From the NCBI GenBank assembly GCA_017305665.1, contig JAFKKH010000022.1, positions 62,001 through 126,000 on the forward strand: a DNA stretch of 64,000 bases, in the 5' to 3' direction. Source of the DNA: Hyphomicrobiales bacterium (GTDB taxonomy: Bacteria; Pseudomonadota; Alphaproteobacteria; Rhizobiales; Xanthobacteraceae). Numbering within the stretch: position 1 is the stretch's first letter; each line of letters starts with the position of its first letter. Below, piece by piece: positions 8,304 through 17,255 of the stretch. Below the pieces are notes generated by a model. That model was not told the DNA's origin. It did not search any database and saw only the letters and a list, made by a program, of their open reading frames with translations. The translations under genes and the position numbers were made by a program.

Positions 8304-8807
8304 ATGCAGAGCCACGATCAAATCGGCCCGCAGCGCTATCGTGAAAGCTTCGGCCGTTACTATGATGACTTTACCGTTGGCGATGTCTACGAGCATCGCC
8401 CGGGCCGCACCATCAGCGAGACCGACAATACCTGGTTCACCTTGCTGACGATGAACACGCATCCCTTGCATTTCGACCGGGCCTATGCGGCAAAATCGGA
8501 ATTCAAGCAGCCCTTGGTCAACAGCTGCCTGACGTTATCCATCGTGGTGGGCATGAGCGTGAGCGACATCAGCCAGAAGGCGATCGGCAATCTCGGCTGG
8601 GATGACATCAAGCTGACGGCGCCGGTATTCGTGGGTGACACGATTTACGCGGAGTCCGAAGTGCTTGCGAAGCGGGAATCGGCATCGCGGCCGGGGCAAG
8701 GCCTCGTCACCGTTCGAACCGTCGGCAAGAAGCACGATGGCACCCAGTTCATGAGCTTTGAGCGGACCGCGCTGATCCCGAAGCGCGGGCACGGTGTCGA
8801 GGACTAA
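8304..8807 (+). CDS. MaoC-family enoyl-CoA hydratase
   Basis: This 167-residue hot-dog protein resembles the single-domain hydratases acting on mesaconyl-CoA or itaconyl-CoA type substrates. The NTHPLHFD stretch near residue 50 contains the hydratase-2-type Asp/His neighbourhood, and FVGDTIYAESEV is typical of the family. It would hydrate the enoyl-CoA made by the dehydrogenase. The gene starts 4 bases after the second CoA transferase and is the last + strand gene of the cluster, facing the regulator gene tail to tail. Confidence 0.88.
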   Translation: MQSHDQIGPQRYRESFGRYYDDFTVGDVYEHRPGRTISETDNTWFTLLTMNTHPLHFDRAYAAKSEFKQPLVNSCLTLSIVVGMSVSDISQKAIGNLGWDDIKLTAPVFVGDTIYAESEVLAKRESASRPGQGLVTVRTVGKKHDGTQFMSFERTALIPKRGHGVED

Positions 8808-8850
8808 GCCGTGAACGAGTTCTTTGAAAGTCGCTGTCCAGGACGAGCTA

Positions 8851-9660
8851 TCAGTTTCTGACGCGGCGTATCGTCATGGCATGTCGGAAGCGCGCCGCGG
8901 GATGCGTATTGATGGCGACCTGAGCGATCTTTCCCGATGCGAGCCGATAGGTGCGTTGGACTTGCAGCGCCATCGCGTCGTCCTCGACCTTCAGGCGTTT
9001 GGCCAGATCAGGCGTGATCATCGCGGCGGCGATTTCCTGATGCACCTCGACAAGGCTTTGGCCGAACATGTCCTCGATCAGGTGAAAGATCGCACCCGTG
9101 TGACGCTGCAACAATCTCCCGATCGCGGCAAATTCCCGGTTGATGTAAACTTCCGTCCGGCACACGGGTAAGTCGCTTCCTTCCATGTTGCGATAACCGC
9201 GAACCGCAAGCCACTGCTCGTTGCTTTTGACGCCGATACGCGCGGCAAGATCAGCATCGACCTCGATCAGTTCGATGGTCTCGATCGCAAAACGAACGCC
9301 GGTCGCGAAGGCGACCAGATCGTTGATCGAGGTGACCTCGTGGACATAAGAATCGGAGGAGCGCGGAGAGACAACCGTTGTGGCGGCGCCTTGCCGCGAG
9401 GAGACCAGATTGTCCTCCCGCAAGCGTCTCAATGCCTCGCGTATTGTGTGGCGGCTTACCGAGAATCGTTGTCGCAGTTCTTCTTCCGGGGGAAGCTGCG
9501 AGCCCACGGGATAAACTCCGCCGACGATCTCATCTTTCAGGGCTCGGACGACCTGAAGGTAGAGTGGGTCGTCGGACCGTGACCCGACTGATGGACGAGC
9601 GGGGACTCTCCGTCTGGGCGAACCTGAGCGCCTTCCTTTCGTTTGCATCTTCGATGCCAT
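8851..9660 (-). CDS. GntR-family transcriptional regulator with UTRA domain (HutC subfamily)
   Basis: This 269-residue protein has an N-terminal winged-helix GntR domain (about residues 28-98, with QLPPEEELRQRFSVSRHTIR as the recognition helix region) and a C-terminal UTRA ligand-binding domain from about residue 115. HutC-type regulators are usually repressors released by a pathway intermediate. It is convergent with the catabolic operon and is its natural controller. The paired palindromes at 2179 and 4806 are its likely targets; only a half-match (GGACAA, 9698-9703) is seen in front of its own gene. Starts at 9660 or at the second Met (9648) are both possible. Confidence 0.9.
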   Translation of the reverse strand: MASKMQTKGRRSGSPRRRVPARPSVGSRSDDPLYLQVVRALKDEIVGGVYPVGSQLPPEEELRQRFSVSRHTIREALRRLREDNLVSSRQGAATTVVSPRSSDSYVHEVTSINDLVAFATGVRFAIETIELIEVDADLAARIGVKSNEQWLAVRGYRNMEGSDLPVCRTEVYINREFAAIGRLLQRHTGAIFHLIEDMFGQSLVEVHQEIAAAMITPDLAKRLKVEDDAMALQVQRTYRLASGKIAQVAINTHPAARFRHAMTIRRVRN

Positions 9661-10236
9661 GAACCCTACCTGTGATCAGTACAGTGTCATCGAAAGTGGA
9701 CAATTACCCTTTTCTTGCTGATTGCGCGGACGGTGACAAGCTGAAGTCCTTACAATCGCTGTGGAATTATGATCGCGGGCCAGCCTTGGCTCGGGAGTTG
9801 CCCAGACAGCGCGGCCGCGACGAGCCCATATGCGACGACGATCTGCATTATATACGCCATTTCAATAACATATGAATTCCCGGTTTATCCTGAGCGCCGC
9901 TGATCAGGCCTCATCTGCGAACCCGGGACGCCTCCAATCCTTGCGGCCAATTCGGCCCTTTCGCTGTCACGCCGTCTTCAATGAATCTGTGGAGCCGCGG
10001 GAGTCTCACGCAGCATCAGGAAGTGGAGACACTGGCACTGAACCTGGGATTTGCGAGCCAGGCCCGCTTTACGTGATCGTCGTCATACCATCATCCAGTC
10101 GTCACGGGACTCATGACATAAGCGCATCTAATTGAAGATCGAACGCGAGGGCATCTGTGATTCGGGAGCGCAGCGTGCGGCGGTTTACGACGATCTTCAT
10201 GTCAGACGTTCATCCCGGCCATCGGCGAGGACTGCC
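9661..10236. other. Gene-poor interval between the GntR gene and the methyltransferase gene
   Basis: No intact gene was recognised in these 576 bases. An 87-codon open frame at 9872-10135 has no recognisable family and unusual composition. Two short pieces resembling an AraC-type DNA-binding domain are described separately. The left end holds the promoter region of the GntR gene, and the right end the leader of the methyltransferase gene. Confidence 0.5.
9931..10076 (+). pseudogene. Possible relic of an AraC-family regulator C-terminus
   Basis: Two adjacent frames resemble the double helix-turn-helix of AraC proteins. At 9931-9981 one frame reads ILAANSALSLSRRLQ and then stops; at 10002-10076 another frame reads VETLALNLGFASQARFT and then stops. 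The second piece closely matches the conserved AraC stretch that ends in GFASQSHFT. No complete frame joins the pieces and no N-terminal domain is visible. It is either a decayed gene or chance resemblance. Confidence 0.35.
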
Positions 10237-10899
10237 ATGAGCAGCGACCTTCCGCATGCGACGATGACAGCCGCTTATGCCGGCTGGGCGCCCGTTTACG
10301 ATGCGCTGTGCGGTCCGTTCTTTGCGCAGGGCCGGCGTGCGGCCGCACAGGCGGCGCGTCGAGCCGGCCGCCGGATTCTCGAGCTTGGTGTCGGAACCGG
10401 CCTGTCGTTTGCGGATTACGGGCCGGAGAACGAGGTGTTCGGAGTCGACATCTCCGAGCCGATGATCCTGAAGGCACGGCGGCGGCTCGCAGCCGGGTCC
10501 TATCCGCATATCAGGGACCTCCGCATCATGGATGCGCACGCGCTCGCTTATCCGGATGCATCGTTCGATTGCGTGGTCGCTCAGTTCGTCGTCACGCTGG
10601 TTGCGGACCCGGAGCAGGTGCTGTCGGAATGCGCCCGCGTGTTGCGCCCCGGTGGGGAGATCATTCTGGTCAACCACTTCTATTCCGAGCGGGGCGCCAT
10701 CGCCGCGATCGAGCGCTGGTCGGCGCGTTATGTCGGTGTCATCGGCCTGCGCCCGGACTTTCCGCTCTCGCGCCTCGTGCGATGGGCGGAAAGGTCGGGC
10801 GGCATCGAGTTCGCCGGAAGCGAGCCGGTCGAGCCGTTACGAGTTTTCACGGTTGCTCGTTTCCGTCGGCAGGTCGCCGGGCTCGCTGCCGCGTCATGA
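10237..10899 (+). CDS. SAM-dependent methyltransferase, PmtA / OlsG-like
   Basis: This 220-residue class I methyltransferase has the SAM-binding motif ILELGVGTGLSFADY (about residues 47-61), the acidic strand end VFGVDIS and the post-motif PGGEIILVNHF. The N-terminal AYAGWAPVYDALCGP is typical of the Rhodobacter-type phosphatidylethanolamine N-methyltransferases. It probably methylates a membrane lipid headgroup. The ATG at 10237 starts the homologous region; the frame extends 35 codons upstream without family similarity. The next gene is olsB, so ornithine lipid is an alternative substrate, as shown for OlsG-type enzymes in planctomycetes. Confidence 0.8.
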   Translation: MSSDLPHATMTAAYAGWAPVYDALCGPFFAQGRRAAAQAARRAGRRILELGVGTGLSFADYGPENEVFGVDISEPMILKARRRLAAGSYPHIRDLRIMDAHALAYPDASFDCVVAQFVVTLVADPEQVLSECARVLRPGGEIILVNHFYSERGAIAAIERWSARYVGVIGLRPDFPLSRLVRWAERSGGIEFAGSEPVEPLRVFTVARFRRQVAGLAAAS

Positions 10900-11011
10900 G
10901 CGGCGGTCGTGCATGTGAACCGCGCACGATACTTTCACATGGCTGTAGCGTGTGCGTGCTTGAGTTTCGCAACAACTCAAGGGGGATTCGCCGAACAGGC
11001 GATTGCATCCG

Positions 11012-11959
11012 ATGTCCATCATAGACTCTCCTGCGCGACCTGCCGGCTTCCGTTTCCGGCTGCCATTCGCGCCAAATGGAATGAGCCAGGTCATCCCGGC
11101 GTTGCGGGCCTATAGCGGCTTGCAGGTCATGAGCCGCGAGGCGCTGCTCGATCAGGAGGTGCTCGGCCGAATCGGTTCGCTCGAGATTCGGCTCGCCACC
11201 AGGGCCAGGGATGTGCGCCTGGCGCAAAAGCTGCGCTTTCGCGTGTTCTATGATGAGATGTCCGCCACGCCCAATCCGGTCACCTATTTGTCAAAGCGCG
11301 ACATTGATCTTTATGACGGCATCTGCGACCACCTGATCGTCATCGACCGTTCGCTTGCCACCAGCGGCCGGTCGCGCTCGGGCGTCGTCGGCACCTATCG
11401 CCTGTTGCGGCAGGATCTCGCGGTCGCGCATGGTGGTTTCTACACCACGCGGGAATACGATATCGGCGGGCTGCTGTCGCGGCACGAAGGTTTGCGATTC
11501 CTCGAACTCGGCCGCTCCTGCGTCCTGCCGGCTTATCGCGACCGCCGTGTGGTGGAGTTGCTCTGGCACGGCATCTGGACCTACGTCGTTCGCCACCGGA
11601 TCGATGCGATGATCGGCTGCGCCAGCTTCGAGGGCACAAATGCCGAGCAACTCGCGATGCCGCTGTCGTTCCTGCATCATCACGCGGCGGCCCCCGATGC
11701 CTGGGCGGTGCAGGCGCATCCGGACCGCTATGTCGAGATGAACCGCATGGCCAAGGACATGATTGATACCAAGGCGGCGATGCGCGCGCTGCCGCCGCTG
11801 ATCAAGGGCTATCTTCGCCTCGGCGCCTTTGTTGGCAACGGCGCCGTGATCGACCGCCAGTTCGGCACCACCGACGTCTTCATTGCCTTGCCGGTGGCAT
11901 CGATCAAGCACCGCTACATCGCGCACTTCGGCGCGGCGGGAGAGCGTCACGCAGCCTGA
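11012..11959 (+). CDS. olsB: Ornithine-acyl-ACP N-acyltransferase OlsB (GNAT-like)
   Basis: This ~315-residue protein matches OlsB, which transfers a 3-hydroxyacyl group from ACP to ornithine to form lyso-ornithine lipid. LRFRVFYDEMSA, DIDLYDGICDHLIVID and LELGRSCVLPAYRD are the characteristic segments. The N-terminal ~55 residues are a less conserved extension; ATG 11012 was taken, with TTG 11003 also possible. It lies 112 bases after the methyltransferase gene on the same strand. Its 3' end overlaps that of the olsA/plsC-type acyltransferase gene on the other strand by 13 bases. Confidence 0.92.
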   Translation: MSIIDSPARPAGFRFRLPFAPNGMSQVIPALRAYSGLQVMSREALLDQEVLGRIGSLEIRLATRARDVRLAQKLRFRVFYDEMSATPNPVTYLSKRDIDLYDGICDHLIVIDRSLATSGRSRSGVVGTYRLLRQDLAVAHGGFYTTREYDIGGLLSRHEGLRFLELGRSCVLPAYRDRRVVELLWHGIWTYVVRHRIDAMIGCASFEGTNAEQLAMPLSFLHHHAAAPDAWAVQAHPDRYVEMNRMAKDMIDTKAAMRALPPLIKGYLRLGAFVGNGAVIDRQFGTTDVFIALPVASIKHRYIAHFGAAGERHAA

Positions 11960-12744
11960 CCGGTGACACTTGCCGTCGCCGTGTCATGTGTGGCCCTGAG
12001 GTCGCGCACGCTCTGCTCGAGGCGGTGGGTCACGTCCTTGCGGTTGCTGCCCTGCCCGAAAACAAGCGGTGCTCCCCACGAGATGCGAGTTTCAATCCTG
12101 CCCGCGCGCAGCACGCTCAACAGGTGCGGGAAAAATTCCATGTCGCCATACCATGGGGCGACACGCCGGCTCGACTGAGAGTACGATATGGCAAGCGGCT
12201 GGACGAACACCGCCGCCGCGCCGCCGTCCGCAGCCATGGCTGCCGTGGCCGCACCGACCAGTGCCGAACGGAAGGGAAGAACCGTCGAGCCGTCACTCGA
12301 TGTCCCCTCCGCAAACAGCACCACGGCATGGCCGGCGAGCATTCGCCCGGCGATCTCCTCGGCGGTCGTCCGGCTTTTCAGCTTGCGCTCGCGATCCACG
12401 AACACCGTCTGCTGAAGCTTGGCGAGCAGGCCGAGAAGCGGCCAGCCGGCAACCTCGCTCTTGGCGACGAAGGTGAGGGGCCCACGAGAGGACAATACGA
12501 TGATATCGAGCCATGAAATGTGATTCGATACGATCAGCAGCGGCCGATCGTGCGCCGGGTCACCGTCCACCGTCACGCTCAAGCCGAGCAGGCGGGCGAG
12601 ACAACGATGGTAGAGCACTGGAATGCGCAGGGCCGCCGGCCGCTTCGCCCAAACTGCAACCATCTGGAATGGAAGCAGCAGGCCCGTGACAAGTGTGAAC
12701 GCAAACGCGAACCATATCTGACGAAGCATGTGAAATGCCGCCAT
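11947..12744 (-). CDS. 1-acyl-glycerol-3-phosphate / lyso-ornithine lipid O-acyltransferase (PlsC family, probable OlsA)
   Basis: This 265-residue membrane-associated acyltransferase has an N-terminal hydrophobic helix (residues ~5-30), the catalytic NHISWLDI box (H-x4-D) near residue 94 and the FAEGTSSDG substrate-binding motif. PlsC-family proteins place the second acyl chain on phosphatidic acid, and the OlsA branch does so on lyso-ornithine lipid. The tail-to-tail overlap with olsB makes the OlsA role likely, but a plain PlsC role cannot be excluded. Start at 12744, or the internal Met at 12729. Confidence 0.85.
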   Translation of the reverse strand: MAAFHMLRQIWFAFAFTLVTGLLLPFQMVAVWAKRPAALRIPVLYHRCLARLLGLSVTVDGDPAHDRPLLIVSNHISWLDIIVLSSRGPLTFVAKSEVAGWPLLGLLAKLQQTVFVDRERKLKSRTTAEEIAGRMLAGHAVVLFAEGTSSDGSTVLPFRSALVGAATAAMAADGGAAAVFVQPLAISYSQSSRRVAPWYGDMEFFPHLLSVLRAGRIETRISWGAPLVFGQGSNRKDVTHRLEQSVRDLRATHDTATASVTGQAA

Positions 12745-12831
12745 TCCCGGCTCGGTTCAATTTTCCATGACAACCGAGTCGATGCTTAAGCGACAATTGT
12801 TATGGTTTTGTGATGCCGCTGGTCGACGGAA

Positions 12832-15800
12832 TCATCGTTTTGTCATGCGTCCGAATGCCGCGTAGAGCGCGGGTAGCACGAACAGCGTGAGCAGCGTGGC
12901 GCTGACGAGCCCGCCGATCACGACGGTGGCGATCGGCCGTTGCACTTCCGCGCCGGTGCCGGTTGCAAGCGCCATGGGAACGAAACCAAGCGAAGCCACC
13001 AGTGCCGTCATCGCCACCGGCCGCAACCGGACCAGCGCGCCGCGATAGATCGCGCCGGATTTGTCCTGTCCCTCACTGATGAGCTGCTTGACGAACGTCA
13101 GCATCACCAATCCGTTGAGAACGGCGATGCCTGACAACGCGATGAAGCCGACCGCGGCCGAGATGGAGAATGGCAGCCCGCGCAGATAGAGCGTGAACAC
13201 GCCGCCGGTCAGCGCCAATGGAACGGCACTGAACGCGATCAGCGCGTCCCGCGCCGATCCCAGCGCGCTGACCAGCAGGAGAAGGATCGCGGCGAAACAG
13301 ACGGGAACAACGATCGCGAGCCGCTGTTTCGCTGTTTCGAGGTTCTGATACTGTCCACCCCAGCTCAGCCAGTAGCCGGGCGGCAGCTTGAGCCCGGCTT
13401 CGATCCGGCGGTGCGCGTCTCCGACCACGGACGCGATATCCCGGTTGCGCACGTTCGCCGTCACGACGACGCGGCGTTTGCCGTTCTCCCGGCTGATCTG
13501 GTTCGGGGTTTCGCTGAATTCGAATTTTGCGACGTCGCCGAGTAGCACCGTGCGGGCCGGCACCGCCGAACCCGGCAGCAGCACGGGAAGCCGTTTCATG
13601 GCATCGACGTCCTCGCGAATGGTCTCCGGCAGGCGGACGACGATTTCGAACAGGCGGTCGCCCTCGAAGACGAACCCGGCTTCCTGTCCGCCGACGGCGG
13701 CGCCGATGGTGTCCTGAACGGTCGCGAGCGACAGGCCCCGTCGCGCGATGGCCTGCTTGTCGACGTTGATGTCGAGCGTGGACAGTCCATCGGTTTGCTC
13801 GACCCGGACGTCGGTGGCGCCATCGACGGAGCGCAGAATGTCGGCAATCCGGTTGGCTGTGCGAAGCATCGGTTCGAATTCATCGCCGAATACCTTGATC
13901 GCGAGATCGCCGCGGACGCCCGCCAGCAATTCATTGAAGCGCATCTGGATCGGCTGGGTGAATTCATAGGCATTGCCGGGCAACGTCTGCACGGCCGCCT
14001 CGATCTGCTTTTGCAATGCGTCACCGGTCAGCCGGGGATCGGGCCACTGCGCACGGGGTTTGAAGACGATGAACGTATCGGACGCGTTGGGCGGCATCGG
14101 ATCCGATGCGACTTCCGCGGTTCCTGTCTTGGAGAACACGAACGCGACCTGCGGAAAAGCCGAAACCGTCTTTTCGACCTCGATCTGCATGGCCTGCGAT
14201 TGATCGAGGCTGGTGCTCGGAATCCGTATCGCATGCATGGCGAGACTTTTTTCGTCGAGCGTCGGGATGAAATCCTGCCCCAGCCGCGTGAAGACCAGCA
14301 CGGCGGCGGCGAACAGGATCGCCGCGCAAGCGATCGGCCACGCCGGCCTGCGGATCGCGAACTTCAGCGCCGGAGTGTAGAGCCGCTTGAGAGCCCGCAC
14401 GAAGGCATTGTCGTGTTCCGCGATGCGCTGCCTGATGACGATGGCGATCAGCGCCGGAACGAGCGTCAGCGACAGCACGAAGGCGGAGGCGAGCGCCAGG
14501 ATGACCGTCAACGCCATCGGCTCGAACATCTTGCCTTCGACGCCCGAAAAGGTGAGCAGCGGGACATAGACGAGAATGATGATGGCCTGGCCGTATACGC
14601 TCGGCCCGATCACCTCCGCCGCCGCGAGTTCGATTGTCTGCAGCCGTTCGCTGGTTTGCAATATCCGGCCCAGTTGCGACTGCCGTTCCGCGAGACGGCG
14701 CAATGTGTTCTCCGAGATGATGACGGCGCCATCGACGATCAGTCCGAAGTCGAGCGCGCCGAGGCTCATCAGGTTGGCGCTGATGTGGCCCCGGAACATA
14801 CCGGCGGCCGTCATCAGCATCGTCACCGGAATCACCAGCGCGGTGATTAATGCCGCCCGCAAGTTTCCGAGCAGGACGAACAGCACCGCGATCACCAGCA
14901 ACGCGCCCTCGGCCAGATTGGACGCGACGGTTGTGATCGTCGCATTCACCAGATCCGTCCGGTTGAGCATCGTCCGCACCTCGATGCCGGGAGGCAGCGT
15001 TGTCCGGATTTCCCCGAGCTTTGCGTCGACCGCCGAAGCTACGGTCCGGCTGTTTCCGCCGATCAGCATCAGCGCCGTGCCGATCACGGTTTGGCGGCCG
15101 TTGGCGCTGGCGCTGCCGGTGCGGATTTCACCACCGATATCGACCTCGGCGATGTCACGGACCCGCACCGGAATGGCGCCGCGGGTGCTCACGACGACGT
15201 CCGCCAGTTCGGTCAGGCTCTGAAGTCTGCCGATCGAGCGGACCGATATGCCTTCGCCATTGTGGGCGATGACGCTCGCTCCACGGCTGACATTGTTGGA
15301 TTCGATTGCCTTCGTGATGTCGGCGAAGGTTAGGCCGAATGCGATCAGCTTGTCCGGTTCGGGATGAACGTGGAACTGCTTGATATAGCCGCCGATGGAG
15401 TCGACGCCGGCGACGCCGGGCACCGTCTTGATCTTGGGCTTGATGATCCAGTCCTGCACGGTGCGCAAGTAAGCGGCGCGCGCGATGTCCGTGGTCAGGA
15501 TGTCGCCTTCCGGCGTGGTGAAGCTGTCGGCCTTCTGCGCTTCGTCCGAGAATCCAACGCTCCACATGTAGATTTCGCCGAGGCCCGTGGATATCGGACC
15601 CATCGAAGGTTCGGCGCCGGCGGGGAGGGTGGGGCGAAGGGCCAGCAGCCGTTCACTGACCTGCTGGCGGGCGAAATAGATGTCGGTCTGCTCGGTGAAA
15701 ACGGCGGTGACTTGCGAGAAGCCGTTGCGGGATAGCGACCGCGTGCTTTCGAGGCCCGGAATGCCGGCGAGCGCCGTCTCGATCCGGAAAGCCACCTGCT

Positions 15801-15987
15801 TTTCCAGCTCGGTCGGTGAGAGCGCGGGCGCGATGGTGTTGATCTGGACCTGCTTGTTGGTGATGTCAGGAACGGCGTCGATCGGAAGCCGAACCAGAGA
15901 CCATGCGCCGAGGATCGCGGCGGCAAGGCTTAAGGCGACCACGGTCCAGCGATGACGGATCGACAGCGAAAGAATGGGCTTGATCAT
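12832..15987 (-). CDS. Heavy-metal RND efflux pump, inner-membrane transporter (CzcA/CusA family)
   Basis: This 1051-residue protein is a full-length heavy-metal-efflux RND transporter with twelve expected membrane helices and two large periplasmic loops. The N-terminal LPIDAVPDITNKQVQI and the TM4 stretch DFGLIVDGAVIISEN (about residues 408-422), with two Asp and a Glu, identify the HME subfamily that exports divalent or monovalent metal ions by proton antiport. It follows the adaptor gene by 15 bases and ends the operon. No outer-membrane channel gene is present nearby, so a TolC/CzcC partner must be encoded elsewhere. The metal cannot be fixed from sequence alone. Confidence 0.95.
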   Translation of the reverse strand: MIKPILSLSIRHRWTVVALSLAAAILGAWSLVRLPIDAVPDITNKQVQINTIAPALSPTELEKQVAFRIETALAGIPGLESTRSLSRNGFSQVTAVFTEQTDIYFARQQVSERLLALRPTLPAGAEPSMGPISTGLGEIYMWSVGFSDEAQKADSFTTPEGDILTTDIARAAYLRTVQDWIIKPKIKTVPGVAGVDSIGGYIKQFHVHPEPDKLIAFGLTFADITKAIESNNVSRGASVIAHNGEGISVRSIGRLQSLTELADVVVSTRGAIPVRVRDIAEVDIGGEIRTGSASANGRQTVIGTALMLIGGNSRTVASAVDAKLGEIRTTLPPGIEVRTMLNRTDLVNATITTVASNLAEGALLVIAVLFVLLGNLRAALITALVIPVTMLMTAAGMFRGHISANLMSLGALDFGLIVDGAVIISENTLRRLAERQSQLGRILQTSERLQTIELAAAEVIGPSVYGQAIIILVYVPLLTFSGVEGKMFEPMALTVILALASAFVLSLTLVPALIAIVIRQRIAEHDNAFVRALKRLYTPALKFAIRRPAWPIACAAILFAAAVLVFTRLGQDFIPTLDEKSLAMHAIRIPSTSLDQSQAMQIEVEKTVSAFPQVAFVFSKTGTAEVASDPMPPNASDTFIVFKPRAQWPDPRLTGDALQKQIEAAVQTLPGNAYEFTQPIQMRFNELLAGVRGDLAIKVFGDEFEPMLRTANRIADILRSVDGATDVRVEQTDGLSTLDINVDKQAIARRGLSLATVQDTIGAAVGGQEAGFVFEGDRLFEIVVRLPETIREDVDAMKRLPVLLPGSAVPARTVLLGDVAKFEFSETPNQISRENGKRRVVVTANVRNRDIASVVGDAHRRIEAGLKLPPGYWLSWGGQYQNLETAKQRLAIVVPVCFAAILLLLVSALGSARDALIAFSAVPLALTGGVFTLYLRGLPFSISAAVGFIALSGIAVLNGLVMLTFVKQLISEGQDKSGAIYRGALVRLRPVAMTALVASLGFVPMALATGTGAEVQRPIATVVIGGLVSATLLTLFVLPALYAAFGRMTKR

Positions 15988-16002
15988 GATTGCCGTCCGT
16001 CC

Positions 16003-17145
16003 CTAGTGGTGATCCGCCTCGCCCTTGCCGAGCTCGGCCTTGAGGACGAAGGTGTTGGTGGAGGCGAATCTTTCTCCTGCATCGAGCCCGCTCAGGACCT
16101 CGGCATCGCGGGCGCCGACGCGGCCGATGGTGACGGTCCGCGGCGAAAATCCATTCGGCGTGCGCACGAAGACCGTTTGGGATCCGTTGAGGGTCTGCAG
16201 GGCAGTTTTTGGAACGAGGACGCGTGCCGCAACCCTGGCGGTTGGAATGTCGGCGGTGACGAACATACCCGGGCGCAGCGCGCCGCTGGTGTTGTCCACG
16301 CTGGCGACCACGCGTGCCGCGCGGGTGGTCGAATCGATCAGCGGGCTGATGAAGCGGATCGTTGCAGAAAAGGCCTCCTGTCCCTGGACGATCCTGACGT
16401 CGCCGCCTTCGCGCACCGAGGGAAGATCGGATAGCGGAACGGCAAGATCGGCCCAGAGAATGCGCGTGTCGACGATGACATAGAGTTCGCTCTCGAGGCC
16501 TTCGCGGCCGACAAGCGCACCCAGTTCCGTGCGGCGTTCGGCGATCCGCCCCGAGATCGGGGCGCGCAATTCCTGCTGACGCAGGGTTTCAGGCGTTTGG
16601 TTGGGCAGCGCCTCGATCTGTTCAGCAGTCAGGGACAGCGCGAACAGCTTTTGCCGCGCGGTTTCGATCTTGACCCGCGCATCCTGGTATGTGGTGCGCG
16701 CGCGGAGATAATCGTTCTCGCTGAGGACATTGCGGTCGAACAAGTTTTTGGCGCGGTCGAACAAGGTCTGCTGCAGATCGAACACGAGCCGCGCAGCCAG
16801 ATACTCGCTTTTGGCTTCGGCGACTTCCCGGCTTTCGATCACCGCGACGACTTCGCCGGCGTCGACGTGATCGCCGAGCTGCTTGCGTAGCTCCGAAACG
16901 GTGCCGAGCAATCGCACGGCGACCCGCGCGATGCGATCGCCGTTCGGGATAATCGAGCCCGGCACGGAAATGTGCTGTTCCAGCACGCCGCCTTTGGCGT
17001 CGGTGACGGCAAAGTGACCGGCTTCGACCTGGGTGTCGCTGAGCTTGATCGTCTCACGATCAGCGTCAGGGGTTTCGTCATGCGCGATGCCGGATATCGA
17101 CGATCCAAGCAGAAGCGCGGCGGCAAGCAGTATCGTTGCTCTCAT
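16003..17145 (-). CDS. RND efflux periplasmic adaptor (CzcB-like, HlyD family)
   Basis: This 380-residue protein has an N-terminal signal peptide (~20 residues), a lipoyl/barrel-sandwich half motif (LRKQLGDHVDAGEVVAVIES), an alpha-hairpin rich in coiled-coil residues, a second lipoyl half (LRAPISGRIAERR) and a beta-barrel domain. It would bridge the CzcA-type pump to an outer-membrane channel. The C-terminus ends in ADHH, a small His cluster that might touch metal. It is the middle gene of a three-gene operon. Confidence 0.93.
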   Translation of the reverse strand: MRATILLAAALLLGSSISGIAHDETPDADRETIKLSDTQVEAGHFAVTDAKGGVLEQHISVPGSIIPNGDRIARVAVRLLGTVSELRKQLGDHVDAGEVVAVIESREVAEAKSEYLAARLVFDLQQTLFDRAKNLFDRNVLSENDYLRARTTYQDARVKIETARQKLFALSLTAEQIEALPNQTPETLRQQELRAPISGRIAERRTELGALVGREGLESELYVIVDTRILWADLAVPLSDLPSVREGGDVRIVQGQEAFSATIRFISPLIDSTTRAARVVASVDNTSGALRPGMFVTADIPTARVAARVLVPKTALQTLNGSQTVFVRTPNGFSPRTVTIGRVGARDAEVLSGLDAGERFASTNTFVLKAELGKGEADHH

Positions 17146-17255
17146 CGCGGTTTCCCTGCGCCCGGGCTGTCAGCGCCGGTCGCATCTGAAGTAACGCAGC
17201 CGGCCGGTCGCTCCTGGTTGAGGACCGGTCGATCGGAAGGGAGTTGGAAGGAGCG

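Noticed and set aside
9872-10135. An 87-codon frame before the methyltransferase gene
   Set aside because: It has no family similarity and its codons cover the AraC-like fragments in another frame.
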